Shown here: positions 1 to 12,620 of the stretch, one piece after another
How the letters are laid out: every line of letters starts with the position of its first letter
How positions within the stretch are numbered: position 1 is the stretch's first letter
Assembly (NCBI GenBank): GCA_030435675.1
Contig: CM059625.1
Span: 15,500,001 to 15,564,000 of the forward strand
DNA: 64,000 nucleotides
Direction of reading: 5' to 3'
DNA from: Steinernema hermaphroditum
Lineage: Eukaryota; Nematoda; Chromadorea; Rhabditida; Steinernematidae
Translations under genes and position numbers: made by a program
The notes under the pieces: generated by a model
Database searches by the model: none
What the model was told of the DNA's origin: nothing
What the model saw: the letters and a program-made list of their open reading frames with translations, nothing else

Positions 1-530
1 AATGAAGACCGAAATTACTATTCATTTATTATTCATACTATTCATTAAGAATCGCAATAATCACGTTCCTGATAACCGAGCCCTAGTTTTTGGCAGTGGT
101 TCAACAGGTAATTTGATATCGCCACCCTCGGAACTTTGACAAGTGGTGCTCGAAAATCACAATAGAGAAGCATAGCACAGCTCGATTTGTGTTTTGAACC
201 ATTTGAAAAAAGCGTCTTCCACCTAAAAAATTGCACTGGGCCTTAAATACTAAAGTTACTCATTTTCTTGCATGTAAGCCTGAGTTATATTTACAAAATA
301 GTACCATTTTTAAACTCATCATCGGTACACTCCTTCTCTATTTCGTTAAATTTTAACTCCTAGAAGATTTGAACCAGCTTATAAGCCATCTAGGTAGTTC
401 CTGAGGCAATTTATTTAGCTTAAAATCAAACCTAGTCACCTAGCAGTTTATAAAAATCGTCCATTGATCAATGATTAATCGATGATCTCCTCTTTCCTAA
501 TCGAATAAAGTAATCGGATCTTCGCTTCAG
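1..530. other. AT-rich stretch without a supported gene
   Basis: It should hold upstream exons or an intron of the gene whose last exons follow at 531. I tested the donor-like GTAAGC near 273 as a partner, but the phase-2 frame it would need runs into a stop, so no upstream exon is assigned. Confidence 0.4.
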
Positions 531-791
531 ATGCCAGCCGATGGTGGCGGAAACCAAGGCCAAAAAGTCCTTCAAACAGTGCACCCGTTCAATCAACTGG
601 AAAAAGGAGGCCGGAGAGCTGTGCGACTGCGCTGTCAAAGCCGGATTAAAGTACGTGCTGTTGAACATTTTGGTTCTTAGTGATCAATCGAAAGGTTTCA
701 CGCAAAACTAACCCGTGCTCTTTTCAGTGATCTGAACCAGTATTGCCCGATGTTCCGTCTGATGGGAAACCGCAAGCCACATCGCCACTAA
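531..791 (+). CDS. 3' part of a small Cys-rich protein gene, function unknown
   Basis: Two exons are supported: 531-650 behind a TTCGCTTCAG acceptor, and 728-791 behind TTTTCAG, ending in TAA at 789-791. The intron is 651-727 with GTACGT at its donor. Joined in phase they give about 60 residues beginning CQPMVAETKAKK and ending RKPHRH, with five cysteines including a CDC pair. The first codon is split, so at least one upstream exon is missing and any signal peptide would lie there. Cysteine density suggests an extracellular protein, which is inference. I do not recognise the family. Confidence 0.5.
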
Positions 792-2821
792 GGAGCGACG
801 CAACTCGCTCTTTCGAACTTTCGACCTCTGGGCGTTGAAAATCTTCCCTTTGCAAACGTGTATTTCCTCCCCTTCCAAAAGTGAATCTGTAATATAGCGT
901 CGCGTTTTTGTATCTACCGATGTGAATCGAATATACGAAGATATGTATTTTATATGAAGAAAGTGAAAAAAATGAGAAAGGAAGTATTTGTTTGAACACC
1001 CCCATGCGCACAGGTTTTGAAGAGCTTCCAAACAGGCGGCGGCTTTTGTGAGGGCCGACGAGTGTTTGAGGGTCACCCGGATTTTTGCAGCTTAATCGCA
1101 ACTGAAAGAACTCTTCGAGATCTTCCCTGCACGAGCTCACCAAAGCACGAAATATCTCATATGTTTTATCAGGAAACGATGGTTGTTTTTCAAATTCTCA
1201 GACGTGTCTTCTATGAGCACTTGGCGGGGGGATACCCATTTCGCCCTGAAAAAAAAACGAAACAAATAACACGAAAATCCAGCCGATCAGATCAGACAGT
1301 GAAAAACACATCCACTGTCATTGACGGCAAAACGAGATGACCAGGAACGAAAACAATGCCACATGCCGGACGAAAAGACACCGAACTCGTACAAGTAAAA
1401 TACTATCTATCAAAAAAAAGTATTGAATATTGAAGAATGATTACGTTGAGAGAAATCTACCAAGTGAATAGGTACGTCATAGACCGTTTCAGTAGTACAG
1501 CTTTCGACTGCGACATACTACACTCATGTGAACTTGCGGGGGGCGACAACTGTCCTGCTAGAACTCCACGCTTTTGCATCATCATTGCATTCTGGTCTAA
1601 TTCTGACTCCTCCGTGACCCCTGTACGCATATGCATTTATCGTAACTGAATGCCTTTCGGTGCTCATATTCAACGGACGGCGATCATCTGACCCAAAGGT
1701 TTTTAGGTTCAGAACTCAGTCTCAAAAACACCCAGTCTCATCAACATCACCTGATAGAATTACGTAATAGGTTCTATTCTTTTCAACAAGTATTGCTTTT
1801 GAGTTGTTTGTTTGCGGCAACCGGCTCTGTGAAAAAGTGTGTAATCACGTGGCAACAGGCTAACAGTTGGCCCATCCGACTCCTCAGTTCAATCTTTAAT
1901 CTTCTACTATATGTACGGGCGCTATTCCTGGTGGATGTGTGACAAGGAAATAGAATGCTGATTGTATAGTCAATCATATCCGAAAGAATGCTATAGTAAG
2001 CTTGAGGAACACAGGAAATGCTGGAGATCTGTTCGATCCAGTCATAAACTACGCTTTATGGAGATCCCGTTTTCGAACAGCGTGATCACTCATCACAAGT
2101 GATTAATTAATTGCACACAGAAACGAGATTGAAAGGTCGCCGATTTCGTAAGCGCACTATTTTCCTGATTTCAAGGTTATGTTTCTTTAATCTTCCGGTT
2201 TTCGCATTTCATATGTGAACACACTTCAAAAAAACTGAGTCCACGTTAAGGGACGGAATGCGAAGTTTGATGCTTTTTCCATTCATTCATCTGGCCATTG
2301 GCGCATATGCATTATGAAAAAGATGGCGACCTTCTCTATAAAGCTCTATGAAGCCGTCTAGGTGAGCATGTGCACAACACTGGCGCCAGTCAGTCTTGTA
2401 GATGATGAGCTAGGGGTGTTTGTGATGTGTGGGTTGCTAAAAATAGTGCGTTCAGAGACGATCTGTAGTACGTTTTCTTGCATAATCATAGCTGCTGTTT
2501 GATCCGCACAACCCGGATATTTCATTGAGAACCAGGCACGTTGTTCGTTCGTCGAAAGCACTGGCGGTCACGTTCCAATCATTGCTCATCGGTCACTGAA
2601 GCGCGTGGCAAGGATGTGCATAGATGTTTCGGTTCGTGGAATGGCGGTGGTGCCGAGTCATCGCCCCTCAATTCGATCACAACAGAGCAGAGTAAATAGA
2701 TCTCGGATGAGGGCGTGGCCAGGCGGGGAAGATTCTCCTCCTAAAGCATGAGTTCCTGACGAAGATCTAAGTGGCATTCAGTGAAGCCACTTGGCCAGGA
2801 ATCGGTATTCCTCTTCTCGCC
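792..2821. other. Intergenic region
   Basis: Short frames occur on both strands, but none has consistent splice borders, composition or a recognisable motif. The last 200 bases before the globin start presumably hold its promoter. I see no repeats or RNA genes here. Confidence 0.5.
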
Positions 2822-3471
2822 ATGGTTGTCAACACTGAACTGCTGAAGAAGCATGCTTCAGAGTACAAAGTTTGCCGTGAAACTGCTGGTGAATATCATC
2901 GACAGTAAGTTGCCGTTTGGTCATAAAGTAACCGAAATGTGATTGAATTCGTTGAGCTTAACTTTATGGGATAACCAAGATAGCATTTCCGCCTAGAAAT
3001 CCGAATTCGTCCGATTTAAGGGATCCCGGATCTTCGATCTTCCGCAGTGTTTACGACATTGCTTGATTTCAGGCTGTTTACCCTCCACCCCGAGCTTGCT
3101 GAACCGTATGATGCCGAAGGCCTCGATCCCGACAGCTTGCTCAAATCTCAGAAATTCATGATGTATGGATCCGCTGAGCTCAATTGCTTCTTCAGACTTC
3201 CTGCAGTCTACGGGGACGAACGCCAATGGCGCTCCACACTCGGCTGTTTCAAGGATCATTACAGTGATGTCGGATTCCCGCTGGACCAATTCAACGTGAG
3301 CTGCTGGAAGTTTCCTTCTTTTCCAACTCTCTCCTTTTGCAGAAGGTTACGGACGCATTCCTTGCCGCTATGAAGAAGCACGCCGGTGGAGTCACTGACG
3401 AACAGAAGAAGGGATGGGAGGAGCTTCTTGAAAAAGCGTATGCCGATATGAAGTCTTGGGGATGGTTCTGA
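2822..3471 (+). CDS. Nematode globin
   Basis: Three exons, 2822-2904, 3073-3295 and 3343-3471, join in phase to a 144-residue protein, the usual globin size. It starts MVVNTELLKKHASEYKVCRE and ends AYADMKSWGWF. The B/C-helix part reads RQLFTLHPELAEPY, matching the LF..P. pattern of nematode globins. The E-helix region LLKSQKFMMYG probably has Gln at the distal E7 position, common in nematodes. The F-helix region GCFKDHYSDVG supplies the likely proximal haem His. There is no signal peptide, so a cytoplasmic oxygen-binding or redox role is inferred. The start ATG is the first in frame. The exon-2 boundary at a TTTCAG acceptor is fixed by phase, because the earlier AG choices break the frame. 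Confidence 0.85.
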
Positions 3472-3581
3472 GCTCGTGGTCGTCAAATATGCTTACTCTG
3501 TATATTCTTATGTATTTTGAAACACTGATCAATAACTGTACACAACTTTGTCCATAGTATGTGTGATATGGCTTAGAAGAC

Positions 3582-3587
3582 AATAAA
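3582..3587 (+). terminator. Polyadenylation signal of the globin gene
   Basis: A canonical AATAAA lies 111 bases after the globin stop codon, a plausible 3' UTR length for a nematode gene. Confidence 0.6.
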
Positions 3588-3934
3588 TTTATAAAATCTA
3601 ATACAATGTTCTGTATACAGTTGCACAGCTTCTCACAGAACGATGCGTCAGCAGTCTACATTTTTATACGATATGAAATCCATCGCTCCTCTGCTTTTGA
3701 AACTTTTAAACAGTTCTTTGCATGAGTTGGATGTTCCGAATCAATGGCGCTAGGCTGGCCGTGTAGATATCCGTGGACATCCGTTCCCTTCGTTCGAGAA
3801 GTCGAAACGTTCATAGGAATTAGTGTCAGATCTTTCAACAGTCGGTTTCTCACGAATTTATTCGTTACGCTGTTGAAACACATAGTCAAAAATGTTGCAC
3901 ATAAGTACTGAATAAATACGAAGCATAATAGGGG

Positions 3935-6900
3935 TTAAGCTAGCTGAGCAATTTGGTTCACTATCTTTCCCTTGCTCAGTAGGGTCACAGCGGTAGCGTC
4001 CTCTTCGCCGTCCTTGTCCTTCTTCTTCTCATCCTTCTTCGAATTCGCCTTGCGACCGGATTTGCGAATGCCCCGGAATACAGTCACTCCACACAAAGTC
4101 ACGTCTTTCTCAGGAGGTCCGTGGAAGAATCTATAAGAAAATATCTTTATATTGGTTGTTCTTCCATGTGATTGCACTCCGAAGAGATCAGTCTTAGGTC
4201 ATAAGTGCGTGAAAGATAGATCATGGCTTGAAGCCACAATTCGCGAACAGGTATAAACAAAAGGTCAAAGAGATTCGTTTTTGGGTGTTCGTAAATAACC
4301 GATTGATTGGAAAAGGCTTGGAAACGGAGGGAAACATCAATCCTTCGAAAAAGCGAAATATGAAGAAGTAAGTGTCTCTTGGTCGTGAAAAGTCACCATA
4401 TTTCGATCCACATACTCGTTTTTTTATTATTGGGTGCATGAAAGTGTCTAAAAGAGTCTTCTCTGACATGGTCGCTGATTCCCAGACGGCGAAAACAAAA
4501 GCGTTTTCGAACGCCCGTTTAACTATGATCAATCATTCACTTATCAAGGTGCCGCCTGAGGTGTAATGAGGAATTAATTGTCCGATGTGTCTGGAAATTT
4601 TCATAGAAAAACAGTAATGGCGTTGAGCTGATCTTTTCCTGCAGAATCACGGATCAGATAACTACAGTATAATATAAGGACACACTGATATTCGTGGTCA
4701 ACAAAAGCGTATAGAGCCTCACCGTGAACGACGTATGCGTCCGTTTTCCACGGCCTGATTGTATTTCTCACACGCGTTGTTGCAGCAGAGCGTCGTGAGC
4801 AGAATCATGATAGGGAGCAAAATGAGTGCGATGAGGACCACAAAACCTAAAAGACATTTTTTACAATTGGAGTGACGATATATTGACCTTCGTTTAGATT
4901 ACACCCGCATATCCCTTCGATTCCGATGAACACCAGATAGATCAACAAGAAGATGCATGAAGCGACGAAAGCCAAAATTATTGCCGACACGAAAACCAAA
5001 CCACTCCACTTGCTCAGCAAGATGAGGAATATCACGATCCGAGAAAAGTGGAATCGAACAAAGTAGCGAAAGGCACTTTCTGGTTCATCCTGCAAATTAT
5101 GAAACAGTGAACGAGGTTGACTATATGCTTCTACCTCCACTACTGATGCTCCGTCGTTTTCCTTGTCGTTGAGAAGGCCGCTTTCGACGTCATCGTCGTC
5201 TTCATCGGAATCGATGGTCATCGTTCTATTCAGTAACGGGAGATACCTCCTCAAAAGGGAATCCTTATTTAAACTGGCATAAACTTCTGTTACCTCTTTT
5301 TATGAGGCTTAACGAATGAATTTCCATTATTGTGTGAGTGATCAATGGTAATTTTATGGATGTCGACCGAAAGACGGCGTCTCTTCTTTGATCCCATCGA
5401 TAGTGGATTCACGCTGCAGAGACGAGCATTGAGCTTGACATAGTAGAAATCGAGTATATCCTCAGCAGTTGGACGTTGTTCTTCATCGAGAACTAGAACG
5501 CTGTTGAGTACATTCTGCACCTCTTCACTGGCATCCGGAATCAGCGAAGTGCTCTTGTAAGAAAATCGACGAGTTCCGTCGGTAGCTTGTTCGGACAGGA
5601 ACTTGAAAACTTCATTGTCATTCTTATCTTGACATTCTTCGAAGTACGGAGGAGTCTGCGTAAGCATGGTAACAAGCACGCAACCGAGAGACCAGATGTC
5701 ATAAGGTGGCCGGAATTTGCGGGGAGTCGATATGTCAGGGAGAGCTTCTGGTGCGGCTGTGAGCAGTGTGATACGGTAATAAGACGGATTCACTTCGGAG
5801 AATTCGCCTTCGAAATCGTCGGCAGACAGTTCAAGTGACACACCGAAGTCGCACAGTTTCACGTCATTGCTGATGGTAAGAAGAAGATTGCTTGCTGCAG
5901 TGAGTAAAACAGTTAGTTATGGTAAGCGCAGATTAGGGCGTCTTCCGGATGGTTTGAGTGCTTTCCAAGAAAAGACAAATTGACTTATGAAGCTTCCGAG
6001 CTCGTACAAAAGAAACCACTCTATGGCGCCATCTCGTACTGAGGTCGGAGTCGGCTCATAGGTTAGAATTTCAGCTGGTTATCGAAAACGCTCCACTAAA
6101 TGTAAAAGCGACTCTCAGCCCAGAAGATTCATTAACCAGCAATTTTGGTAACCCAATGCAACTTCTTACCTCTAACGTTCCTGTGAACAATGGTGGGAGT
6201 CTGTGAATGAAGAAAGTGCAAGGCTTCTGCCGTTTGTCGGAAGAATTTCAGGGCTGTGCACTCATCCAACGGTCCAAGTTTCACGCGATCCAACACGGAA
6301 CCATTTGGAAGATATTCGCGGAAGAGAGTGAGTTTATTTTTCACATTATCAACGTAGCTTCCGAAGAACCTGAAGGTTATATAATTCTGCATACATTTTC
6401 GTGTGCTACACCCTCACCTTGCAATACGTTCGTGTCTCAGAGTGTGAAAGACGTCAAGCTCATCAAGAAACTTTGAAACCTGAAGGCATTCTGTCAGTTA
6501 TGTACATATATCGCAAGCACTGGCCGTCGCCGTATTATTGTTTTTTCGAAATCCAAACTTATTACGCCTAATTTTCTGACATTTTCAAGAAAAGAGCGCT
6601 GATAATTTGTTTTTCTCAGGCGGACAAATGATTCACTCAGAAAATAGACGAAAAACAAATGTTGAATGAGCCAGTAGAGTCATCGCCTTATGCCCCATAC
6701 TTAACGATTTTGCTTGAAAAGGGCTCTTTGTCGTTGACCTATAAAATTCTACGTTAAGAACAAGCTTCAATAATCATAATATGCTCCCCACCACATTATA
6801 AGCATCCGACCAGTTTAACTGTTGGTTAGAAGAGTGTTCATTTGGAAACATCGCCATCTGCTTCCGTTGGACCACCCCTTATCAAAAGCATTTTTATTCT

Positions 6901-7272
6901 TTGTTCAGCGCTATCAGTCTCTAACCTTCAAAGGAATAAGGTACCAAGCCCCCTTTTCAACAAAGCAAACTTCGAGTCTACCTTATCATTATGCGAATGC
7001 GACCATGGATCAAATTCGTCGAGCTTGATCCGCGTGGCAGCTATCTCAATCATCTTCTTTGTGTCCAAAAATTTGTACACCTTTCCGAATCGATTTTTTC
7101 CACTACTCAGTCGAGCTGTAAGCGCACATTATCAAAAAGTAAACGGAACTACGCGAATCTCACAGATCTTGATAAGCGATTTGATCTCGTCGTCGTTGAT
7201 TCGTGAAGTCGACTGGAACGCCGCCGGAACGCAGTCCATGCCGTCGGATTCCAGCGAGTCGGAGATCATCAT
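3935..7272 (-). CDS. MEKK-like pseudokinase with C-terminal transmembrane tail
   Basis: Nine exons (7272-7164, 7115-6982, 6479-6418, 6369-6170, 5894-5294, 5249-5135, 5089-4888, 4846-4723, 4130-3935) close in phase to 580 aa. The kinase domain resembles MAP3K/MEKK kinases: glycine loop SSGKNRFGKVY (about 40-50), alpha-C Glu near 88 followed by LRHERIARFFGSY, then EYLPNGSVLDRV, CDFG (184-186), an APE-like AAPEAL and DIWSLGC. The VAIK lysine is Thr64 (EIAATRI), and HRDxKxxN reads HRNVRASN, so phosphotransfer is unlikely. An acidic linker (DSDEDDDD) leads to two hydrophobic segments (about 437-462 and 476-497) and a Lys-rich tail. The intron 5293-5250 has weak borders (GTAACA/TTTTGAG) although its 44-nt length is typical. 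The alternative is that the kinase stops at 5290 and a separate membrane protein starts at the ATG at 5221. ATGATG lies directly behind a TTCAG acceptor, consistent with trans-splicing. Confidence 0.65.
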
Positions 7273-9218
7273 CTGAACGAAAAGGAAAAGTTGAGGAAGG
7301 CACCGCCCGATGGAAGCATCGTCGACTGAGCGAACATGACAGAGCGAGCGAGCAGAGGAGCGCTGACTCAAAGCTGACTCTGATAAGGGCTCGACGGCGC
7401 GTATCTTCGTCGGTCGCTTTACCGCTAGCGCTGCCGTAACCATGGGGGTAATTGGATGCAAATTTGGATAATTTCGGCGAAGGTCAAAACGGACATCAAA
7501 GTACAAAATTGCGTGATTGTTTACGCGCACGTGTCAAATAGCCAGAAGGGGAATACGAACGAACCGTTCAGTTCAGCTGCTACCCCGATCTCCTCAACAT
7601 GCACTTGAACTATAACATTTGCACGTATTCATGGGTGCGCCTGCACGTAACTCTATTTTCTTCACAAAGCAGCGAAAAACTGGCGGGATTTGATTACGTA
7701 ATTTGTCGTTTTCACAAACTGCAGACAGCGACGTTGTTAAACTAGAGGAGAAAACAAATTTTGGATCACTGAAGTGTGTCTTTGCTTTGGACACAGGAGG
7801 ACTGTTACTAAGCACAGATAACTACGGTAATTTTGTAACAGAGTTACATTTTCCATGAGTCGACTAAAGGAAGAGCGTTTAGCATTGAATATTTTGAAGG
7901 ATCTTCATATGGGAGGGGCTCAAAATTGATATCATTGTCTTATACAAACTGAAGAAGGCTTGAAAACAAAGATTAGCATAGCAGTAAAATAGTCGTTAGC
8001 AGCGTGCAATCGAAAGAGCGAGAGGGGGCTAATTTCCGGAATAAATTAGCAGGCAATGAGCTGTCCTTTTGACAGCTGACTTCCTCGTTCTAAAACAAAA
8101 ACAAAATGTGTGCCGGCAAACCGGTTTCGTATTACTTTGGATTCGTATTACTTTCCGTTGGACGAGACTTTCCTAGATTAGTAGAAATATGTGAAACTGT
8201 TTAAATAAATGTCCTTAAAAATCAGTAATAGTATTACGCTCATAAGGCGTTTAAGGTAAATGAGACTCTTCCTGATCGTAATCAGAAAGGTTCACAACGA
8301 CCAGTTCTCTGATTAGCGTTTACGAGAAAAGACGATAAATAATACACAAAGGTAAGACACAAAAAGCATGTTACAACGATGGAGCGCTTCCTGTAGGGCG
8401 ATTCCCATTAATGAACCGCTTGTCGATAAGTGTCATCGGACCTACACGTTAGGAAAAACGACACATACGTAAGGGAAATGCGTTTTGACGGCTGCTGCTG
8501 ATACGTCGCGGTTCAATGGTCAATGAAAGTGAACCCCAAGGCCGTACACGATTAAAAACGCATTCCACTGCTAACAAGAAGTGTTCTATAAAGGAACGAG
8601 CGGAATAGGGCCAGTCACTATCCGACTGTGGTCCACCTTGACGACGATCGAGATATTACTGAGGGTTTCCTGTACACATAATCCTGTTGGTCACTCGCGT
8701 GAAAGGTAGGATATTGGCACGAGCATGAGGGTATGAGGGCGACTCACGAGTCCAACACGGGGAACCTTTATTTAAGCGTTAAATTTGTTTCGAACCAGTA
8801 TGTAGCTCGCCGCGGAACAGTGTTCTGCATGTCGGAAGCTCGCCGACCAGACGGATTATGTTTTTTAAAATGTGCAATTATACACTAAAGTTTTCCTGAG
8901 TACGAAGTCACAACGACAATTCCCTACTATTCACATCTTGCCACTGTATACGTTTCTAGTGACCGGATTGTGGCATAGCTCGTCTTTTAATAAATTGGCT
9001 GTTATCGGTTATGAAAAGTAGAAATATTTCACGCAAATTAACGTATTTATTATCCGTTTGCACGATATTAAGAGATAAACGAATATGGAAGTTCTGCTAC
9101 ATGATTCGTGGGCTGATCGAGGGTTGACGTTCGAAGTGTTTGTTCACAACGTCAACTACATTGTTGTTTTCTCGCCTGCTACAGCAGGAATTACAAGTAA
9201 AATACTGGTTATTTACTG

Positions 9219-9865
9219 GCATCATACGAAAAACAGCAATTGAATGTGGGATGCCGCCGTTGGTCGCTGATCACAAACAGGGATGTTAAGTATTTAATAT
9301 GGATTTTACATTCGCTTTATTCAAACGTTTATTCAAACGAATAAGAAAAGTCGTTAGTTGCTTGATGCACATGATCACGTAAAAGACCTTCCGAAGGGTC
9401 GTTCCGCTTGTTGTGATCATAAGCTTCAATTTTCTTACCAGAGAGCTCTTACATCCATAGCGCCACTCACTCAAGCCGAAGCTCGTTGCAACTCAGAAGT
9501 CCGCTTCCCAGTCCGCATCATACGAAAAACAGCAATTGAATGTGGGATGCCGCAGTTGCTCGCTGATCACAAACAGGGATGCTAAGTATTTAATATTGGA
9601 CTTTACATTCGAATGCCCCCTTATTCTATTCTCGAATAAAAAAAGGCGTTACTTAATGAATCTCAGTTCAGTGTTGGATTTTATGCTGGAATGTGGCAGT
9701 GCTTTATCCGATAAACCTCTCGATAAATATAAAAAGCCCTACCGAAGGGACTTTCCTTTCGTTGTGATGTTTCTCTTTATTTAAATAAGTTTCAGTTTTT
9801 TCACCAAAAAGCTATGTCATCCATAGCGCCACTCATCCAAGCTGAAGCTCACTCCGAAGCCCACT
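9219..9865. repeat. Two-copy 296-bp tandem repeat
   Basis: The segment starting GCATCATACGAAAAACAGC at 9219 recurs at 9515 with few differences. It is followed in both copies by the same order of blocks: GATCACAAACAGGGATG, a TAAGTATTTAATAT block, AAACGAATAA/CTCGAATAAA, and CATCCATAGCGCCACTC with CCGAAGCTC. The second copy extends to about 9865 and is slightly longer. It looks like a noncoding tandem duplication. Confidence 0.75.
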
Positions 9866-12373
9866 CTTCCACCCCTTACATTGTTGAGAATACACCTCGT
9901 TTGTCGAGCCCCACTTTCTGCACGACAGCAGATTCAGCCCGTACGGCGCTTCGATACTGGAATTGCTGTGTTCGAATCTACGTGAACGTCTTCTGCTCCA
10001 TCGAAGAAGGAACAGAAACTGGGACTACAGTTCAATCCTTCCCTTTCTTGTGTATTCATTTTTTCGGTTTCAAACTTTTGCATGAGCCATATTCAGTTTA
10101 CTGCGGAGATCGCTAAAGATTGTTTCAATTCCACCACTTCAGCATAAATATTGACTTTGCATTCATAGAAAACCGAATGACTCACAGTATAAATGCTAAT
10201 AAGCTTCTTCTTATGAATTGTGGTCAGCGATGGGTAAATTTTGATTCCGGTTGAACTGGTCTTGGTAATCCAGCTACATTTAGAATACACACATACTCAG
10301 CCATACAGTGACAGTCCGAAAATTTCATTCACAGTCCAGATGTGGTCACACAAACCATGCAGTAAAATACATGCTCTATACACAGCAATACTCTACGGAT
10401 GTCGTCGACCTTCTATGAGTTACTCTGAGTTCATATCCACGAAATTATATGATCAAACTGATATTCTCCCATCACATTCATGGCCCTATTGTGCAGAATG
10501 TTTTTATTCAATCTATTCAGAGTGTGACTCATTGGAAATGACAAATTTTGCCCAACACATTTAAATCAGTACAGTAGACAATACGGCAAGCTGGACTCAA
10601 TGGACTGGAACGCGGGGCCATAAACGGCCAGATGACGGGTCGATTTCAATTCGTTGTATTTATAGGAGCCCATTGCGGAAATCAAACACCGAAAAGGAAG
10701 ACGTGAAGACGACTTGTTACAGCGAGCAAATGACCGGTCAAAAGCCGAAAGGTAGAAAGCGCACAAGAAAGTGATTGCAGTTAGATCGAGAATTTGTTAA
10801 CCGAGATTGGGAGACGGTGATTCAACAATTGAATTCGATGTTTGAAATGTTGACTGTAAAAGGGCACAAAGTGCAAATGGCTACCGCCGACAGCTTAATC
10901 CGCCGAAACGAGCACTGAATCTCGCGGTGGGTGGCACAGAGGGAAAGATTACGACATGGATGACCTTCAATGGTTAGAATTGCAGCAATGACTGTTATTT
11001 GATGATCATGAATTGTTATGATACTCTGTGAGTATCTGTGATTTTCAGTGCCAATACTCTTAATAATTGATGAACTGTTCAAGGTTTATGATTTCAGTAA
11101 TTCTCCCCTAGCGTTCGCGCATCGGTACCAATGCGGCCCATGGTAGTTTAGCTCGATTGTGGTACACAGGTACCATGTGATACCCACTTAGTACGGCTCC
11201 TGAAATATCCTGGAATATCAAAATAGATCAAATGGATGACCGTGAAATTCTAAATGACCATAGCATGAAATTCATCTGTATCCGTACGAAACAAATAAGA
11301 AAATTGCAGGAAAATATTGAGGGTCTGTCTATAAAGATCTGCAAGTGGTGTCTAAATAGAGGAACAACTTCAACCGCAAGTATTGTTCGATTTCTTCAAC
11401 TTGATCACTTTGCAACTAATTGCGGGTGGTCCAGTGTGCTATTTTCGTTCCAAACCTGCGTGCTCCTTGCACCCATAGCCGGCGCTTTTAGAACTTTTGA
11501 CGTCAAGATACACGTAAGGATCACTCCCAGAAGCCAGAAGTCAAAAAGTCAGAAGCCAGGTACAAACTGCCACGCGAATCGTCTCATGGCGCGGTGACGC
11601 GAACTAGCGTACCACATTAGCATTTGGAATGCTGGCGGAACATACCCGTCGTCTGTCATGGAGAATCAGTCTCAGGCGCTGGGGTCTAGGCTTGCACTAC
11701 GTTTTTTGTCTAAGATCAGTTGCAAATCCGCTGCTTCGCTTCGGTGATTAGCAGTGCAAAGCGGGCGGGGTCGAACACGGGTTCGAGCATGTTTGAACCT
11801 GGCGGAAATTAGTGGCGCACCCGGTTTGCGGCGACAAACGATGATTTATGAACGGACAGCGTGCGTCTTGATCTCAAGCCGGGAACTGGTTTCGCTTCAC
11901 TTACCGCTATTTATTTATTATCACCACTTTCACTCTCATGAGCTTCTGGCGCTTCCGCTTTTCCCAACATGGGTAAGAGACTTTGTTTGACGAACTCATG
12001 TATCTTTTATTGGTAATTTTTGGAATGGTGGTGTTCTGTGTCATGATCGCTTCCGACTGATCTTTGATAACTTAGCATTGTCCCTCTTAAAAAACCATTA
12101 CTTTAGGCGTTTATTGCACTCTTTTTAGAATCGAACCCCATTTTCAGTTATCCAAAAACCACTGTTTTTGATACTGTTATGATGTTTATTGACCTGATGA
12201 TTTTGCGGGTTTTATTCGATATCAAATTAGTGAAGTTCTTGGTTCTACGTACATTGGTTATTCCAAAGATATAGACTTTTCAAAAAAAGGGTCAGCCTAC
12301 CCCATCACAATGCCACGGCTGTATGAGACTCACCCACAGTAAATTCCATGCTTTAAGCTGAGACATTCTCACT

Positions 12374-12620
12374 CGCCCGCCGCCCTATAGCTCGGACCTT
12401 ACCCCGTCTCACTGCCGCTTACTAAAATTGTAGCCGTTAGACGGGGTCAGTAGAAGCTATGAGCAGTGATGTCTACGGAAAGATAACGAACGTGACCAAA
12501 CCGACAAAAAGTGGATCAAAGCATTTTTTGTCTGGAAACCTGGCACTTTCTACGAACGTGGCATAAGGCTTCTGGGCTGAATACCTTGAGAGAAATATAT
12601 GTCTGTATTACAGTAGATAT
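12374..12620 (+). mobile_element. Decayed mariner-family transposase, 3' end
   Basis: In one frame from about 12374 the sequence reads TRPPPYSSDLTPSHCRLL, the degenerate counterpart of the mariner catalytic block PPYSPDLAPSDYHLF; the Asp-Asn/Ser-Tyr part is lost. In another frame from about 12513 it reads WIKAFFVWKPGTFYERGIRLL, matching the mariner C-terminal FFASKP..FYERGI..L pattern. In-frame stops (TAG, TGA) and frame changes make it inactive. No terminal inverted repeats were identified. Confidence 0.7.

Noticed and set aside
4221..4566. Overlapping 64- and 103-codon frames on both strands
   Set aside because: They lie inside intron 8 of the pseudokinase gene and have no domain similarity.
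10241..10564. 107-codon plus-strand frame
   Set aside because: No motif, no splice partners, composition like the surrounding noncoding DNA.
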